From Cytospora piceicola (Eukaryota > Ascomycota > Sordariomycetes > Diaporthales > Cytosporaceae): a DNA stretch of 64,000 nucleotides. Within the stretch, counting starts at the first letter, position 1. Every line of letters starts with the position of its first letter. Where the stretch lies: contig JALQBC010000027.1 in the NCBI GenBank assembly GCA_023375675.1, positions 372,001 through 436,000 of the forward strand, given 5' to 3'. The position numbers and the translations under genes were made by a program. Of this stretch, positions 23,050-36,300 are shown one piece after another. The notes under the pieces were generated by a model. It was given only the letters and a program-made list of their open reading frames with translations. It made no database searches and was not told the origin of the DNA.

Positions 23050-25152
23050 GGTATGGTGTTATCGTCGATGGTCGAGATGCATTGGGATGGCCGGGCTTGT
23101 GGTGAGGTCTTTGGCCGCGGCAGAGTACTTCGGGCGTAATGTTGAAAGCTCTAAGCATCGAGAAGCTCGAGTTTCTGGAGCCTCGGCATGGCGTACAACC
23201 CTAACCCCAGATGAACAAATGTAGATGTCTACGTCAAGTCAACAACAGCTTCCAAATTCACTTCTTCATCATCTTTCTGCCCTTCCTTCACGACATCTTA
23301 GATGATAATCAACCTACCGAACGAACTGCCTACGGTACCCAACACGCGACACTGTCTATGTTATCTCTATTATCATGAAGTGTGTTTAGAAGGGCCAGTC
23401 CCAGCATGCGACTCGTTAATATTCCACGATTGTCTGGGGCCAGGGACACGCTTCTGGAATATGATCTCGGTCGGTTCCTCACCATGAACTGAACGGACTG
23501 CCGAACCCATATGGACACGAAGGGAGTACGGATCCGTGTTATCTCGGCCCGATTTGGTTGATTCGGTACTCCTCCACCACGTTGCGCAACGGCCTACTTC
23601 AAACCTCATATCATACCACAGCAGGCCCCGAGGAGGCAACTTCCTCCCATGAACACCAAACGCGGCTCTTGCTTTTTCGTCCGCACTGAGTTGCTGCCTT
23701 GTCCACCATGAAGTTTCGCTGCTACTCGTTGCACCTTGCTGGTCCAGCAGCCTTCTTCTCATAATCCTGGAAGGCCTTGCAAGAAACGAGATACCTGTTT
23801 CATCGAGAAGTACACAACCGTCATTTTGACACATCACACTTCATACGAGACACTGGGAAGCCACTTATCCCAGACAGTGCGTTGGACGAAATAGATGACC
23901 AGGCAAATCGGGCAGCATGCAGCATGCATCCATGCATCCAGATGTCGGGCATCAATCATTTGAGGTTGCGATAGGTTGCCTTTCTTTCTTGTGGACGTGG
24001 ATTTTCGTATTTCGGAGATGCTGCCGCCCATATCAATTTGACAACGGCTGGTGACTAAATCCGGAAAGACTTGGCAAGTGACCGGAGCATTCTGTCTCGA
24101 GAGAAGCAAACCAGGGCATCTAAGTCACGATCCTTGTTACAGCCTCAAATCACTTCTGGCACTTCAATGCTCCTGGGCGTCACCAGTGCTGGATTCACAT
24201 ACCTCATCCGCCAATGGGGAACATAGGACAGCATTCGCCTACGCTATTCCGTATTCACGGCTACGTACAGACTGTGGCACGTATGCCATCACCTTCGGGC
24301 TGCCCTCAAGGTCACGCTCGGTGGTCATCGTATTAATCATGGGTCTTCCTTCAAGTAACGCAGCGGTGCTTGTGGTGTGTGCGGGGTGAGGACTGGCTAC
24401 TGTACCCATCTTATCGAGGGCGTATTGATGGCTTCAGGGTCGTCACACGACTTTTCGGTGTCGCAGCTGTCCAGCTGACAAGAGCTTATATGATGTGCAG
24501 ATAGACACATATGCGAGCAAGCAATCGCATCACATTCATGTTTTCGACTTCCACAGCTGGATGTGACGGTGTTTCCTTCGGTGTAATACCTAGCTGAACA
24601 GAAACCAATACTCTGCCTCGTGTTGACCGCAAGAATGCCTGTTGTGTCACCACTCATCTTGCATGGAATTCCAGCTTTACTTCTTCACATGATATATCTT
24701 TTCCGCTTTTCGTCTTGGAGACGTGCAAAAGTCCACTTACATGAACCGCCTTGCTTTCGTCAGGTGGTTGTTCAGAAGCTGGTGAGCAACGCCTGGCATC
24801 TCAGGGTTTGCCTTCGTCTGCAAGTGCAGCCTACTCGCAAGTACGACGTGGAGACCTTGGAAGGCAACTATACACCTTGATGTTTGGGCGACGTTGGGTA
24901 ACGAGACATATCGTTTCCATGCAGGAGTCTAGCGGCTCACAGACGGCACCAAGATATTGGAGTCCAGCGGTGTGAACGTGCGGACCCTCGAACCGATGTG
25001 CTTATGTAGGGGCTGCTGTCTATCCCTTCCCTTTCATATTTTGCTCGGACGCTGCAAGTTCCCGAGTCCCTACACTTCCTTTTTCTTCTCACACGGAAAC
25101 AGCTTCCAACCAAGCCAACGTGGCAGCGTGCTGCGTGGTTGCCTTATCCTGC

Positions 25153-25193
25153 CGTGTTTATGTGTCTGTGTGTTTGTGTGTCAGTGTGTCTGT
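25153..25193. repeat. Imperfect TG microsatellite
   Basis: Alternating TG/TCTG/TTTG run in non-coding DNA. Confidence 0.8.
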
Positions 25194-28100
25194 AGCACAC
25201 CGCTTCGTCGCTGGGGGTGTCCGTTTTTTGAGCGGTCGGACGGCCGAGTTTCGCACGGTGATATCTGATTGCGGAGAGCACGGGGCAATCTTTGCACTGG
25301 CTGGCTGGCTGGGAAAGGCAGTCGAGCTGCTACTTCGTTGTTCACATCAGTGCTGCATGCTTGGATGGGAGTATGAGAGCAGACTTCGGTTATGAGGCTT
25401 CTCTTTGTTGTCTCCTCTATCGTTCGATGATTGCGTCAAGATCTGCATGGTGAATGCCGATTCACCATGCCGATCTCCAGGGCTGATATTGGTAGCCGGG
25501 AATATGAGAAAATCGGTCGGGGCCTGCGAGTCCGCCTGACTTTGGCTCTTTTAAAATGTGATACATGTAGCGTATCATGTCCTTGAAAAAAGGGCTGGAG
25601 TCTGTTTTTGGCACTTACACTTCCAAGGCTCCCAACGCCCAGGTGTCATCTTTGTTCAGACCATAGGGGGCTTCGTTATTGAGGAGAGGGCTGGGGAGGG
25701 GCCATGGTCACGCATATTGCCATAGCCTCGCCCGAGGCCCCAGGGCGATGTCGTTGGTTTCTGACTCAAGGCGAAAACGTATCGGTTGTGACCATCATAC
25801 GCCCGAGGCCCAGGTAGATTAGCACGTACAGATATCAACCTTGGAACGCCCGAGCCGGTGTGAGGCCATCTCAGAAATGACGTTTCGTTGCCTTGCGTTG
25901 CCTTTTCTCACAGCTTTTCACATCGATGGCACGACAGGCACATTGAAACAAGTGCAAAGATTTCAAGTGTTTGTATTGTATCGCATTATGTTTGTTGGTT
26001 TGTTGGTTTGTTGGTTACTTACCCTGCCTGGTACAACGGTGCTGTTAGACTAGGTAGCCCTGAGCGCTCCTTTCTATCAGAACACCCTCCCGGAAAGTCT
26101 GCCTGCTTAGCTTTATGTAGATAAGGGTCCTAAGCGCTTGAACAACGAGGACATGCATATGACAACGACACACACGTCCGGAAAACCGTTTCGAAAGATC
26201 AAGTCATATCAAGTTGTCGAATATCGCGTGCGGCTTGACCCGGTACGTGATAGCACTGTGACCCCGGGTACCCTAGCATATCCCCGCGCCCAGCTCCTAT
26301 AGGCCCTCAGGCCGTTGGGCATAACTGGGCAGACACATTGCTGGTGTCAGGCTTCACTAATTTGCACGATTGGATATTGAAACTTCGTGGTGTCTTGCTG
26401 CCTAGTTGCCTTACCTATGTGCCCCCCTCTATGCATTTTTGTTTTTTGGGGGGAAACAAGGTGGGAATTGCCACGGTCTTCATTGGAAGAGAGAAAAAAA
26501 GAAACTTCCTCCATTAGCTTCGGTTGCCTTCTTGAAATGATTCACAAAGTGGAGTCACTGCATGAAGCGAATGGGAACTTCCGCAGGCTACTCGAAGAAG
26601 CAGCTAAGCTCTGACTTGGTCCGTTGAATAAATCGTGGTCGTTAACTGTTGTCTTGAGAACGTACCAGGCGCAGTACAGATATACATAGGTAGTTGACTT
26701 GGAGATATGTCGGTGTTGGTTGTCATTGCAGTACAGTACGCCTTGGAGTCAGAAGTTGAGATAAATGCTGGTGCAACGACCGGTCTCGGGGAGTGCCACA
26801 ATCACATCCGATGCCTGGGCGGGTTTGATTTCAGTTGCCTACTGGCGCTACAGCATCTATGACCTCAAGGCATGGTTTGGTTTCAAGTGTTGTGAAGCTT
26901 CATATGTGAAACTGATATTGGCAAGGGCGCCTACATGCCAACTACCTAGGCAGTCATAAAAACAACAGGGGATCTCGGGAGCAGAGGGTTAGGGCCTAGT
27001 CCTCCTTTGGGCAGTATATCTTGAGTCTCTTCCTGTCTATATTTATATTGTTGCCATGTATATCGCCAGGCATATGAGGATTGTTCGCCACATATGTACT
27101 TGACAGGTTGTCGGGTACTCCTTAAAGGTCTTACTAATTACTGGGTACTCTGTATCAGTATGGCTGTCCACATAGGCAATAACAACCTTTGATGTATTAT
27201 ATTATGCATATAATATGCATACATATATATGCAATGGACCTTGACTGCCAATGAATACGTGGTGCCTCATTTTTAAGCAGGGACAGCGTCCGGTTGGTCC
27301 ATTTTATCAGAAACTTGAAGCCCTGGCCAGTTCATTCGCGCTTGAACGTCAAGCAATATAAGTTAAGGCTGACTGAATGTGCGCTGCATGTTCTGATGAC
27401 ATGGCCACCACATCTAGTGGTTCAAGTTGGCTCGAAATCTATTCGCTGTAGGGAGTCTTATCGTGCTCAGTTAGAGCTGAGTATGAGTCTTCTTGGATAT
27501 CGGGACATATCTCACGTAAAGACTAATAGCACTTTGAAAAGATACTAGGGCCTGCTTGCGGCTGCTGAAGCAAGAGTCATGGTATAATGCGGTTTCGATT
27601 GGTCAAGTTACCGAGCTGAATATAGACTAGGCTGCCCAGGTGGCGGTAAAGAAAGATAATACCCAATAAATTGACAATTCTTTCTAGTTTGAACCATAAT
27701 ACGCAAGCCACCGACCGGTCACTTGTGATATGAGTGGCCTACAAATGTTGGTGGCCCATGGTAGAAGAACAAATAGGCTTCTTGACATGCAGTCCACATC
27801 CTTTACTGGCCCTCATTTGTCCGGACGAATATGATCTGGCTGAGCAGTATATCATGATGGACCAAACAACTAAGCCCGAGTAAACCAAGCCTTGGTTGAA
27901 AGCCTTATGTTATGGAGACTTGAGATGTCTTCAACGTCTGATCAGGGCAGCACGCCCGCTGTAGGTCAAGAGAAAAGATTTACTTTGCCAGGCGAGCCAC
28001 CTGAGTGAGCCACCTGAGCCATAACGCCCTCGACGACGCCCGAAAGCGGCTCACTTCTCGCCCGAGTTGAGCCACGTACTCACCCATGAGAGGACAGCAT

Positions 28101-30585
28101 TTTAGGCAAATTGCACTTTGGGCAACAACTTGCTGTTGTGTTTCCATCAAGATGAGCCTCTGAAGCCTTCCCAAGCTGACCCTGTCCAGATTTTGAGATA
28201 TCCTGATACCATGAAGCCTGGGAAGGCATCCGAACTTATGTCGTGGGCTCTTTGAGGCCTCAAGTAGTGGCAACGACAGCTGAGACTCTCTCGTCAGCGA
28301 TGCTACCTCACCGCCATGTTGCCTCACTCGGCAAAGAGTTTGCGAGCTGATGTGCCTCAGTGTCCAATGATACCAGTGGGGCTTTTTCGAGTATGCCAGC
28401 TGCCTGTTCATCTTACGCCGACAGAGTAATAACATGCCGTATTTTCGCCCTGGCTGCCTGCAAATGGCAGCCTTGAAGGGGCGAACTATTCTCGGGGGCG
28501 TCGAGGGGCTTGTGGCTGGATGAGATCAGTCGAATGTCGAAGACTTTTCCTTATGCGAGGGAAAGTCACAGCGAAACTGAAAGATGGCGGTGAGAAGACT
28601 GCAACCTGGAGTGGGACTTGCCTAGGTAGGAATCGCCTGAGGAATAGTATTCGATAGTCTCACAATTAGGGTTTTCAGCTACAAGGCACCTAGACTTGAG
28701 CTTGAGGATCTTCCTTCCTCTCGCCACCGGGCGGACGAGTCGATGTCAAGCCCTCGATAACACGGCCACACATACTTAACCGAGCTGCGGCGACAATGGA
28801 TCATTAGGACGTAGTGCCATGGACAGAGCTTCACTAGTGACCACGGATGACACACAGAGCAAGCTGGCAGAAGGGGGCATCCATGCCTTGAGTTCTCGTA
28901 AAACCATGAATGGCCACCCAGAGCCCAGTCCAAAACCTCACCCACACATGGGATCGCCGATATGTACCCTCGTAAAATAGCCAACGGCTTGCAGTCCTGT
29001 GGAGGCGCAAGACGGCCTCCTATCCAAGAAATGCGTCGAGGAACGCTATTCCTCGGAGAAGTCGTAACTGTGAGACGAGAATAATGAATGAAAATGTCAA
29101 ATCCCACAGTCTTGAAGGGATACCTCATATATATCGCCACTTCTGTGATCCGGTGCCAATGTGAATGTAAGGAGTTTTCGCCACGCGTGCTCAGCCACAT
29201 GTCAAGACGCTCGGGGTGTCCGCCCCGGGGTATCCGCTTCGGCAGGACCCGTTCCGCACTGGTAGTCTCCTGACATCTCTTTCTTTCTACCCTGATCATC
29301 TCGTCGACCGATCCCTTAAACAAAAGGGAAGAGAAATGGCGGGGGAAAGCCCACTTGGGATGTCGTTTGGCTCTGCAGTGGTTTGGGGGCGAATGCGGAT
29401 CGCTACATGTAAGTACCCCGGATTTCGGCTTCTATTGGTTTCCAAGAAAAGAATTGGGGGCGGAAACCGACAGCCGGCCCGGGCCCGGACGGAAGCCTGC
29501 CGTTTCGGTCGCTTGCCGTTTCAGTGTGATCGATCATGTGAATGAATGTGTTCATCATTCAATGAGGATATTCTGGTTCTATCTTGAAATTTCTGGCCGA
29601 AGACCAAGCCCAATTTTGGCAAGTAGAGATGGGTTGACGAGGACCAATTGCCAACGGTGGACCCAAACACCACTTGCATGAGTGTCGGTGCTCTCAGCAG
29701 TTGGAAAGAGGTTTCAGTGCCGCAACGACCTTTGCTGGGACGAGGGGGTTGTGGGCGGCCACTGGGCAAGATGGTCCATGTAGGTTGATTATCTTCGGTG
29801 TCTGTGGTAAGGACGGTGTGGTCGATGCTCTTGTTCTCACTGGTTATGTCCCATAAGTAAGAAAGTTTCGCTGGCAGGCACTTGAGTAAAGGTGTATTAT
29901 ACGTTTGATTGAAGTGAGATCTGCTGGCCGTGGTTTCCTAAGTATTTGGAGGAAGTCGGAGTTCCTGAGAAAATTTAGACTGCTATCATTGCTGACAGGA
30001 TGAGCAGTGATTTGTTGTCCAGAAGATGCATATCATTTCCATCTTCGGCAAGTATGAGGAAGGGGAGTGAGGTTGATGATGATTGATGGCGGGTTTAAAC
30101 GTTGCAGAGTATGTTTACGGTACAGAAAATATCAACGGAACCCTACGACCACGTCATTCACTGGATGCTGCAACATTCACATTACAACAAGCTTAGGAGT
30201 ATAAATAAGCACAGCATGGCACTCGAAAAAGTCAATGACCAAGACCTTTGCGATATGCCATTCGCACCTCACCACTTCGTCCTCATTTTTGGTTGCTTTG
30301 TTGTTACACTGCCTCCCTCAATAACCTTATCAACTTTTTTCACAATTGCGGTCCTGCCCTTGGGACTCGATGTTTCAAAGTGTTGCCTAGGCTCGCATTT
30401 GCATAAAAGCTTTGATAAGGTCATATACTGCCGTGGCCTGATTGCCGAAGAAGAGGCTCTGCGACATCTGGAGGCTCAAACAAGCAGCGAAGACAGCTGA
30501 CCCTGACAGCATTTTGAGCCGCATGTACGAACCGGGCGAACCACGAGGCATCCACTAACCCGAAATGGTAAAAGAGCAAAGAAAG

Positions 30586-30630
30586 GTACCTAGGTAGAAC
30601 TACACATTACCTACCTACCCATTTAGGTAG
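30586..30630. repeat. CCTAGG-family palindrome cluster
   Basis: TACCTAGGTAG followed within 20 bp by TACCTACCTACCCATTTAGG, about 330 bp upstream of the Est1-like start codon. Confidence 0.8.
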
Positions 30631-30949
30631 CGGGTGCGCGAACCAATAGCCAGAAATGTGTATTAATCGAAGAACATGTTCAGATTATAAGACGATCGCT
30701 CGCCATGTTGTTCTTTTGTCATGATGAGTTCCATGTCCTTATACCACTATCCACCACGGCCTCACCACCGCTTAAGCACAGGCCATATGTTCTAGCGTAT
30801 TTCTTTTCACCTGCTGCTGTATAATTGGCTGTTCAGCACACTTCCCCCCACTACCAACACCCCAGTGTACCCTAGTGACCCTGGACTTCTCGAGTCGCAT
30901 GTCTTTCTAGATAGACTTCAGCCTTCCCTTTATTTTTTGTCTGAGAGAA

Positions 30950-33360
30950 ATGGCAAACCTTGCACAAGGATGGATAAATCATCTGCGACGACAAGCAAAG
31001 AGGTGCGTAAAGAAGGGTTCGCATTCTGCCCGCGCCGCGACAGTGCGGCCCCGCCGGCTGACTGATAATCTTCGTGACTGATGGCCTTCACAGCGGCGAG
31101 ACACCGGGCAACCCAAAGGGACCTTCTTCCTCGCAAAAAGACGAGTTACAGGAAGCCGGCAATAACAATCATGCTGATGTTGACCCCCAACGGACGGGTG
31201 CAGCTACCGCCAGCGGTGACGTGGCCGAAGATGTTCGGGCGAGAAAGAAGCTCAAGAGCCCGACCACCTCTATCGACGCGGGCGACCGCAACCGCTCCCC
31301 TTCTCCAGCACGTCGCGCAAAGGGCAAACATCAGGCGCCAGCAAACGGAATAACATCCGACTCCATTGCACGACCAACCCCCAAAGGCCGACTATGGCGC
31401 GAAGGCGATCCACCGATTACAACTCGGCCTGCGGCTGCCCCTTCACAACAGAACACTCGAACCTCCCGGAGACATACCAACAAATCTATTAGTCAAGAAG
31501 TCGAGCAAGAGGATCCTTCCGTTACACACATGATCAAACAACCAGAGACGCGGCCTATCAGCCAGGAACAATTAGTCGCAGAAGTTAAGGGCATATATGC
31601 TGGCTTGGTGATGTAAGTATATCTGGCGAGTCTTATTCACATTATTGGCGTTTACTAATCCAGGACTTGAAAGGGTCGAATCCAAGTGTATTGAAGTCGA
31701 CAGCGCCCAAAGTGCCCAGAACGAAAGTAGTCCCAAACTAAACAACGAGCAATGGCAAGCAATCATCGCCCTGCATCGGACTCTGCTCCACGAACATCAC
31801 GACTTCTTTCTTGCGTCCCAACACCCGTCTGCGAGCCCTGCACTTCGGAGGCTGGCCAGCAAGTATGCGATGCCTGCCAGGATGTGGAGACATGGTATAC
31901 ACTCATTCTTGGAGCTGCTCAGGCATCGCTTGCCAGCCTCCCTGGAACATATGTTGACCTTTATTTATCTCGCCTACTCAATGATGGCCTTGCTGTACGA
32001 GACGGTACCTGCTTTCGAAGATACATGGATCGAGTGCCTTGGTGATCTTGGCAGATACCGTATGGCTATCGAGGACGAAGATATCCGTGACCGGGAAATT
32101 TGGACAGCAGTTTCGCGACATTGGTACTCGAAGGCCAGTGATAAGGCACCTACCACCGGAAGGCTCCATCACCACTTGGCTATCCTCGCAAGACCCAATG
32201 TTGTCCAGCAGCTTTTTTTCTACACCAAGAGCCTTTGTGTGGCAATCCCCTTCAAGTCAGCGAGAGACAGCATTTTGACCCTTTTCGACCCTATACTCGA
32301 TGGTTCTCCAAACAGGCTCCAGCAGATTGACATAGCTTTCGTCAAGGCCCATGGCATTCTCTTCATTGTGAGCAATACGGACGAGAAGGAGAAGCCGTTT
32401 CCTAAGCCTGCTGATACACTCATGGCCGAGTTTGGACGGGCGAAGGATGAGTTCTTCGCCCTGATTGATAATCATATTGCACGGACGACAAGAGGCTGGT
32501 TGGAGTCTGGCGCTTTCATTGCTGTTTCCAACTGCAACTCTCTTCTCGAATATGGCAAGACCGAAGCGAACGCCCAGGGCAATTCCAATATTGCAATGAT
32601 GGCCATTCTGCCTGAGCCGGACAGTGACACATTCATGGAAGGGTCTAATGAAGACAAGCCAGTGCCATCTAAGATTTTCGGCGAGGCTGCCAAGTTTAAC
32701 CAAGATTGCGATGCTATCGTCTTCCGCCGGTATGGGGATCCGAACATTCTGCCTTACCTCCATGTTCGTCTTGCATTCATGCAATTTATGGCAGACAAAG
32801 AGGCCGCTATGAATCACCTCGAGGGCAGTTTCCCCTGGGCGCTACTGGTGCTTATGCTTAATTCCCTATCAACTCATTTCAAACACCACGACCGTATCGA
32901 ATCAAACGAGTTTCCGCGGTCAACCGACAGGCCTCTTCCCGACGACTGGTCTCTTCGTGGTCTATTGTGGACAGAGAAGCTCTTCCCAACCGACTGGTTC
33001 CATAATGACAAGGTCGACGATGACGAGAAGATGTTTGAGCTCCCATCAATGACAGAAGACAGGAAGGAAAGAGTCTTGTGGCTTGGCTACAAACTAGCGT
33101 CCTACGGCAAGTGGATGACCTACGATGATCAGACCAAACAGTTCGCTGTCACCGCCCAATATGACGACCCTGAGGTCTACAAGTACAAAGAGTACGCCCC
33201 AAGTGAGGATCTCACTCTGAACGAGAATGCCAGCACACTGTCACGCTCATCAACCCTTGGTAGCACTACTACTCTGGATCAGAGCAGCGACCAGGGGGGC
33301 TTTGCGAAGAGCAATGAAGATATGCCAGATGATGATCAGGAGGGCGCGACAATCACCTGA
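30950..33360 (+). CDS. Est1-type DNA/RNA-binding-domain protein (EST1/SMG5-7-like)
   Basis: Three exons, 30950..31002, 31094..31612 and 31674..33360, encode 752 residues. Intron 1 has GTGCGT..CACAG ends. Intron 2 starts GTAAGT, and its first AG (CCAG, 31660-31663) is only a few bases past the TACTAAT branch site and would give a stop, so the next AG (GAAAG) is used. If exon 1 is wrong, an ATG at 31074 in the same frame remains. Residues 1-190 are basic, Ser/Thr/Gln-rich and disordered. From about 210 the Est1 DNA/RNA-binding domain begins: EQWQAIIALHRTLLHEHHDF, PARMWRHGIHSFLELLRHRL, ECLGDLGRYRMAIED, HWYSKASDKAPTTGRLHHHL and ILARPNVVQQLFFYTKSLCV, the helical-repeat signature shared with EST1A/SMG6 and SMG7. 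Known members act in telomerase recruitment or nonsense-mediated decay; filamentous fungi have many such paralogues, so the specific role is open. Confidence 0.88.
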
Positions 33361-36300
33361 CCCTGAACAATACGTTGTATGTTTGGTGAAGCACTGCAGA
33401 TAGCAGACATCGGTAGCAATGCAGGCTCTGAGAATACTCTGGTAAAATGCTGTTCTCATAGTCCGTGTCCCTCCCCCCCCTCCTCTCTTGTGCTTGTGCT
33501 TGTGCTGTATTGCTGACGCATGAATAGTCATTTGATGCAGTCTCCATTGGACAAGTCTCACACTTTGATTAGTCTAGGCTCCACCATGTCATCAGTTCAC
33601 TGGATGTGACACTCCAGTGGTCAGCCTAGAAGCTGGTATCACTTGCCTTGGTCCTGGACATATGTACTCGGGGCCGCTACCTACCTAGGTAGTACTGAGT
33701 CACTCACGGATTTCCCGGGACTACTTTCCATGGTCTCCTTTTCGGATTGGTCCGACTGCATAGTCAGTCGCCTTATTTACGTGCTGGCCTCCACAAAAAG
33801 CTTGGAGACACGCCTGCCCAGGTGTATCTGGTTCTACACGATGCTACAATGCCACAATGCCACACCGAGACTTTGGGACCCCGGATAATTCCAGCCTCGC
33901 CGTCCACTTAATTTGGAATCTGTCTAGTCTGCCTTTCCTGCGTTTCCGGAGTCTTTGGAATATTTCGAGGTCTGAGCCCATCCATGCCAAGATACCACGG
34001 TGGATCCCAGACATTGGCTTTTCCTTTTCCACAATCCAACGGGGCTCCCTCAGAATAACTATTTCGCCTGACACTCCTCTGGGTATGATAGACCTGGGCG
34101 CCTGGTTTCTCAATTAGGCTGCGGTACAAGGACGCACACCAAATTTCAACAATGGACGATACGTTTCCCGCTTTCTGCCTTTTCCCAGGCGTTGGGTTCA
34201 ATGTTCCTAGAGCTAGGGCCGCGATGCACAAGGCGTATTGACTTGCCGAGCAATTGACAGAAACTTGTAGGTTTTGGGGGAGGATATTGACCTAGGTATA
34301 TAAATATTGATGGGAGTACGATGGGACTATCGATGGTGTGCACACAGTTATTTGTTGTTTTGTATTATTATCATCGTCTAATAATTAGGTATGCACTGGA
34401 ATAATTAGGCAAGGAATCCCTTTGCGTGAGTCCAAAATACGGTGCTTGCTCTACCTCCTAGACTTTGCAGTTTTTGTATAACTGTGATTCCCCTAATACC
34501 CGGGGCCTTGAACGTATACGTCACTCAACTCATGTTCATCTCACATAGCTCGCTTGTTGTGGACGGCACACATGTGCTTCGCACTTCAGCAAGTTCGTCA
34601 AGCACCTCCAAATTTGGTGTGACACAGCCCTTCGATACCAGTCTGATGATGTGGTAGTACTGCCAGATGCGGGACGATCCACAACTGATGCAGCCGACCG
34701 ACGTTCATCGGGCGCAGATAAATCTCGCCCGGCTACCAATTACACAGTATTGTACCGCAACCCCGCACGTTCAAGACTTACCAGGTTCTCCTCATCTCCA
34801 CGACCTGCAGGATTGCCAAAAACTGCCCACGTATGGGTCACTTGAGGATTGTGCACTTATAAAGAGGGCACTTCGATCCCTTTCCCTCACCACTCTCACC
34901 ATGCCAATGAGGCGGGCCTTATATGGGCGAGACACGCCCTTGGCTTGTAAGCCCTGGGGATGTATTGCACAATGATGAGTATGTTCGCAAACGCATGACA
35001 TTGGACAGCAGCCTGCAGTGCTGCAGCAGCATCCGAATCAGCAGGTGGTGTAACCCATCCCGATCCGACAGGACAGCGGCCCAAGAACCTATACACCACA
35101 TGCCTCACAGCAGGTTTCTGGGTCTCACGATCCAGAGGAGCAGATATTGAACCAGTTCATATCACGAGCTTTTCGGTCTGAGTCTCATGATTCATCACCC
35201 CGTATCACCTTGTCTCAAGGCTTGTCACCGTCGACCGCAATTCTGCGGCTCGGACTGTCTGACAGGTCAGCAGCATGTCTGTGAGAGTCTCATGGTCGAC
35301 GGAGTTCAACTACCCCGAAGCAAGCTTGGGATATGCAGGTAATCAATGCACAACGGTTACACTGCAGTTGACCGGTCTACCGGTTAAGCGACTTATCAAA
35401 AGCACACAGCCACACAATAAAGAGGTTTGGGGGCCAAAACTTGCTCTGTTTTGTTCACTAGACATAGACAGTTTCTTCATCCACGAGCATCTGGTAATAT
35501 TAAAGCCATGATAGTTCCCAAGGTCTGATTCAGAAAGAATTAGTAGAGACCCGTGGGAAGAAAAAGAGATGTGTATTGCGAGAACGGCTTTCCGCAATTT
35601 GTCCGAGTCTGCCTAAAATGCTGGCGGGTAATTGCAAGGCTCTTGGCATATGGATGCCTTAAGGCAGATAGATGTCTGTGCCCTTTTTGGTTCGTGGGGA
35701 GATTTTGCCGGACCCCACGCAATGGTGATGCATGCTGGGCACCCTCCACATGCCCTACTTCTAGTGCTCTCTTCTGAAGACCAAACGAAGTCGATATGAC
35801 GGAGATGGGGATATCGATACCTTTTGGACGTCGCCCGGTCTCTGTTTGTGATGATGTGCACAAGCGAGAGTATGCGAAGTTGACCAGTATGGGGAGTTCC
35901 CAAAATTAGGAAGTGGGACCCGACGGATTCGATCTCATTGCCGAAACAAGGAGATTTTCCTGTGCCTCCGAGACTGAAACGAGCTCTCGAAATCCCGGTC
36001 CATTGACGCCTCATTGGCAATAATGTAGAAATGGGACATCTGGAGGGCGTTATCGCAACCACCATCTTGCTTGCAGCTTGACCATCCTCTAGCTTTTCTG
36101 GTATCATGATTCGTGTGAATAAGCACGCCCGCAACCCGTGAAGAAATTGACGGGAGTGCACTTGCGACTGCTGGCAAATCCCGTTACTGTTTATGAGCAC
36201 GTTGCAAGTTCTTCCACAGCTTCGCAACATCGTAAAATGAATGCAGGAGTCGTGGAATGATCTTGCGTAGTCCACGCCGCATGTCGGAGTCCGAAATATG

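Larger units (their letters stand above)
23050..30949. other. 7.9-kb gene-poor interval
   Basis: No ORF here carries a domain I recognise. The longest is a 214-codon minus-strand ORF at 28679-29323 with unremarkable composition, followed by 151 codons (minus, 27980-28435) and 132 codons (plus, 30102-30500); none has convincing support. A TG-rich microsatellite lies at 25153-25193, a GGCTGCC/GGCAGCC hairpin at 28452-28472, a doubled GAGCCACCTGAG near 27996-28020, and CCTAGG elements near 26943, 28619 and 30586-30630. Confidence 0.45.

Noticed and set aside
28679..29323. 214-codon minus-strand ORF
   Set aside because: It has no domain, hydrophobic pattern, splice context or conserved-looking motif. 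The length is near what chance allows over 8 kb of non-coding DNA, so I did not call it a gene.
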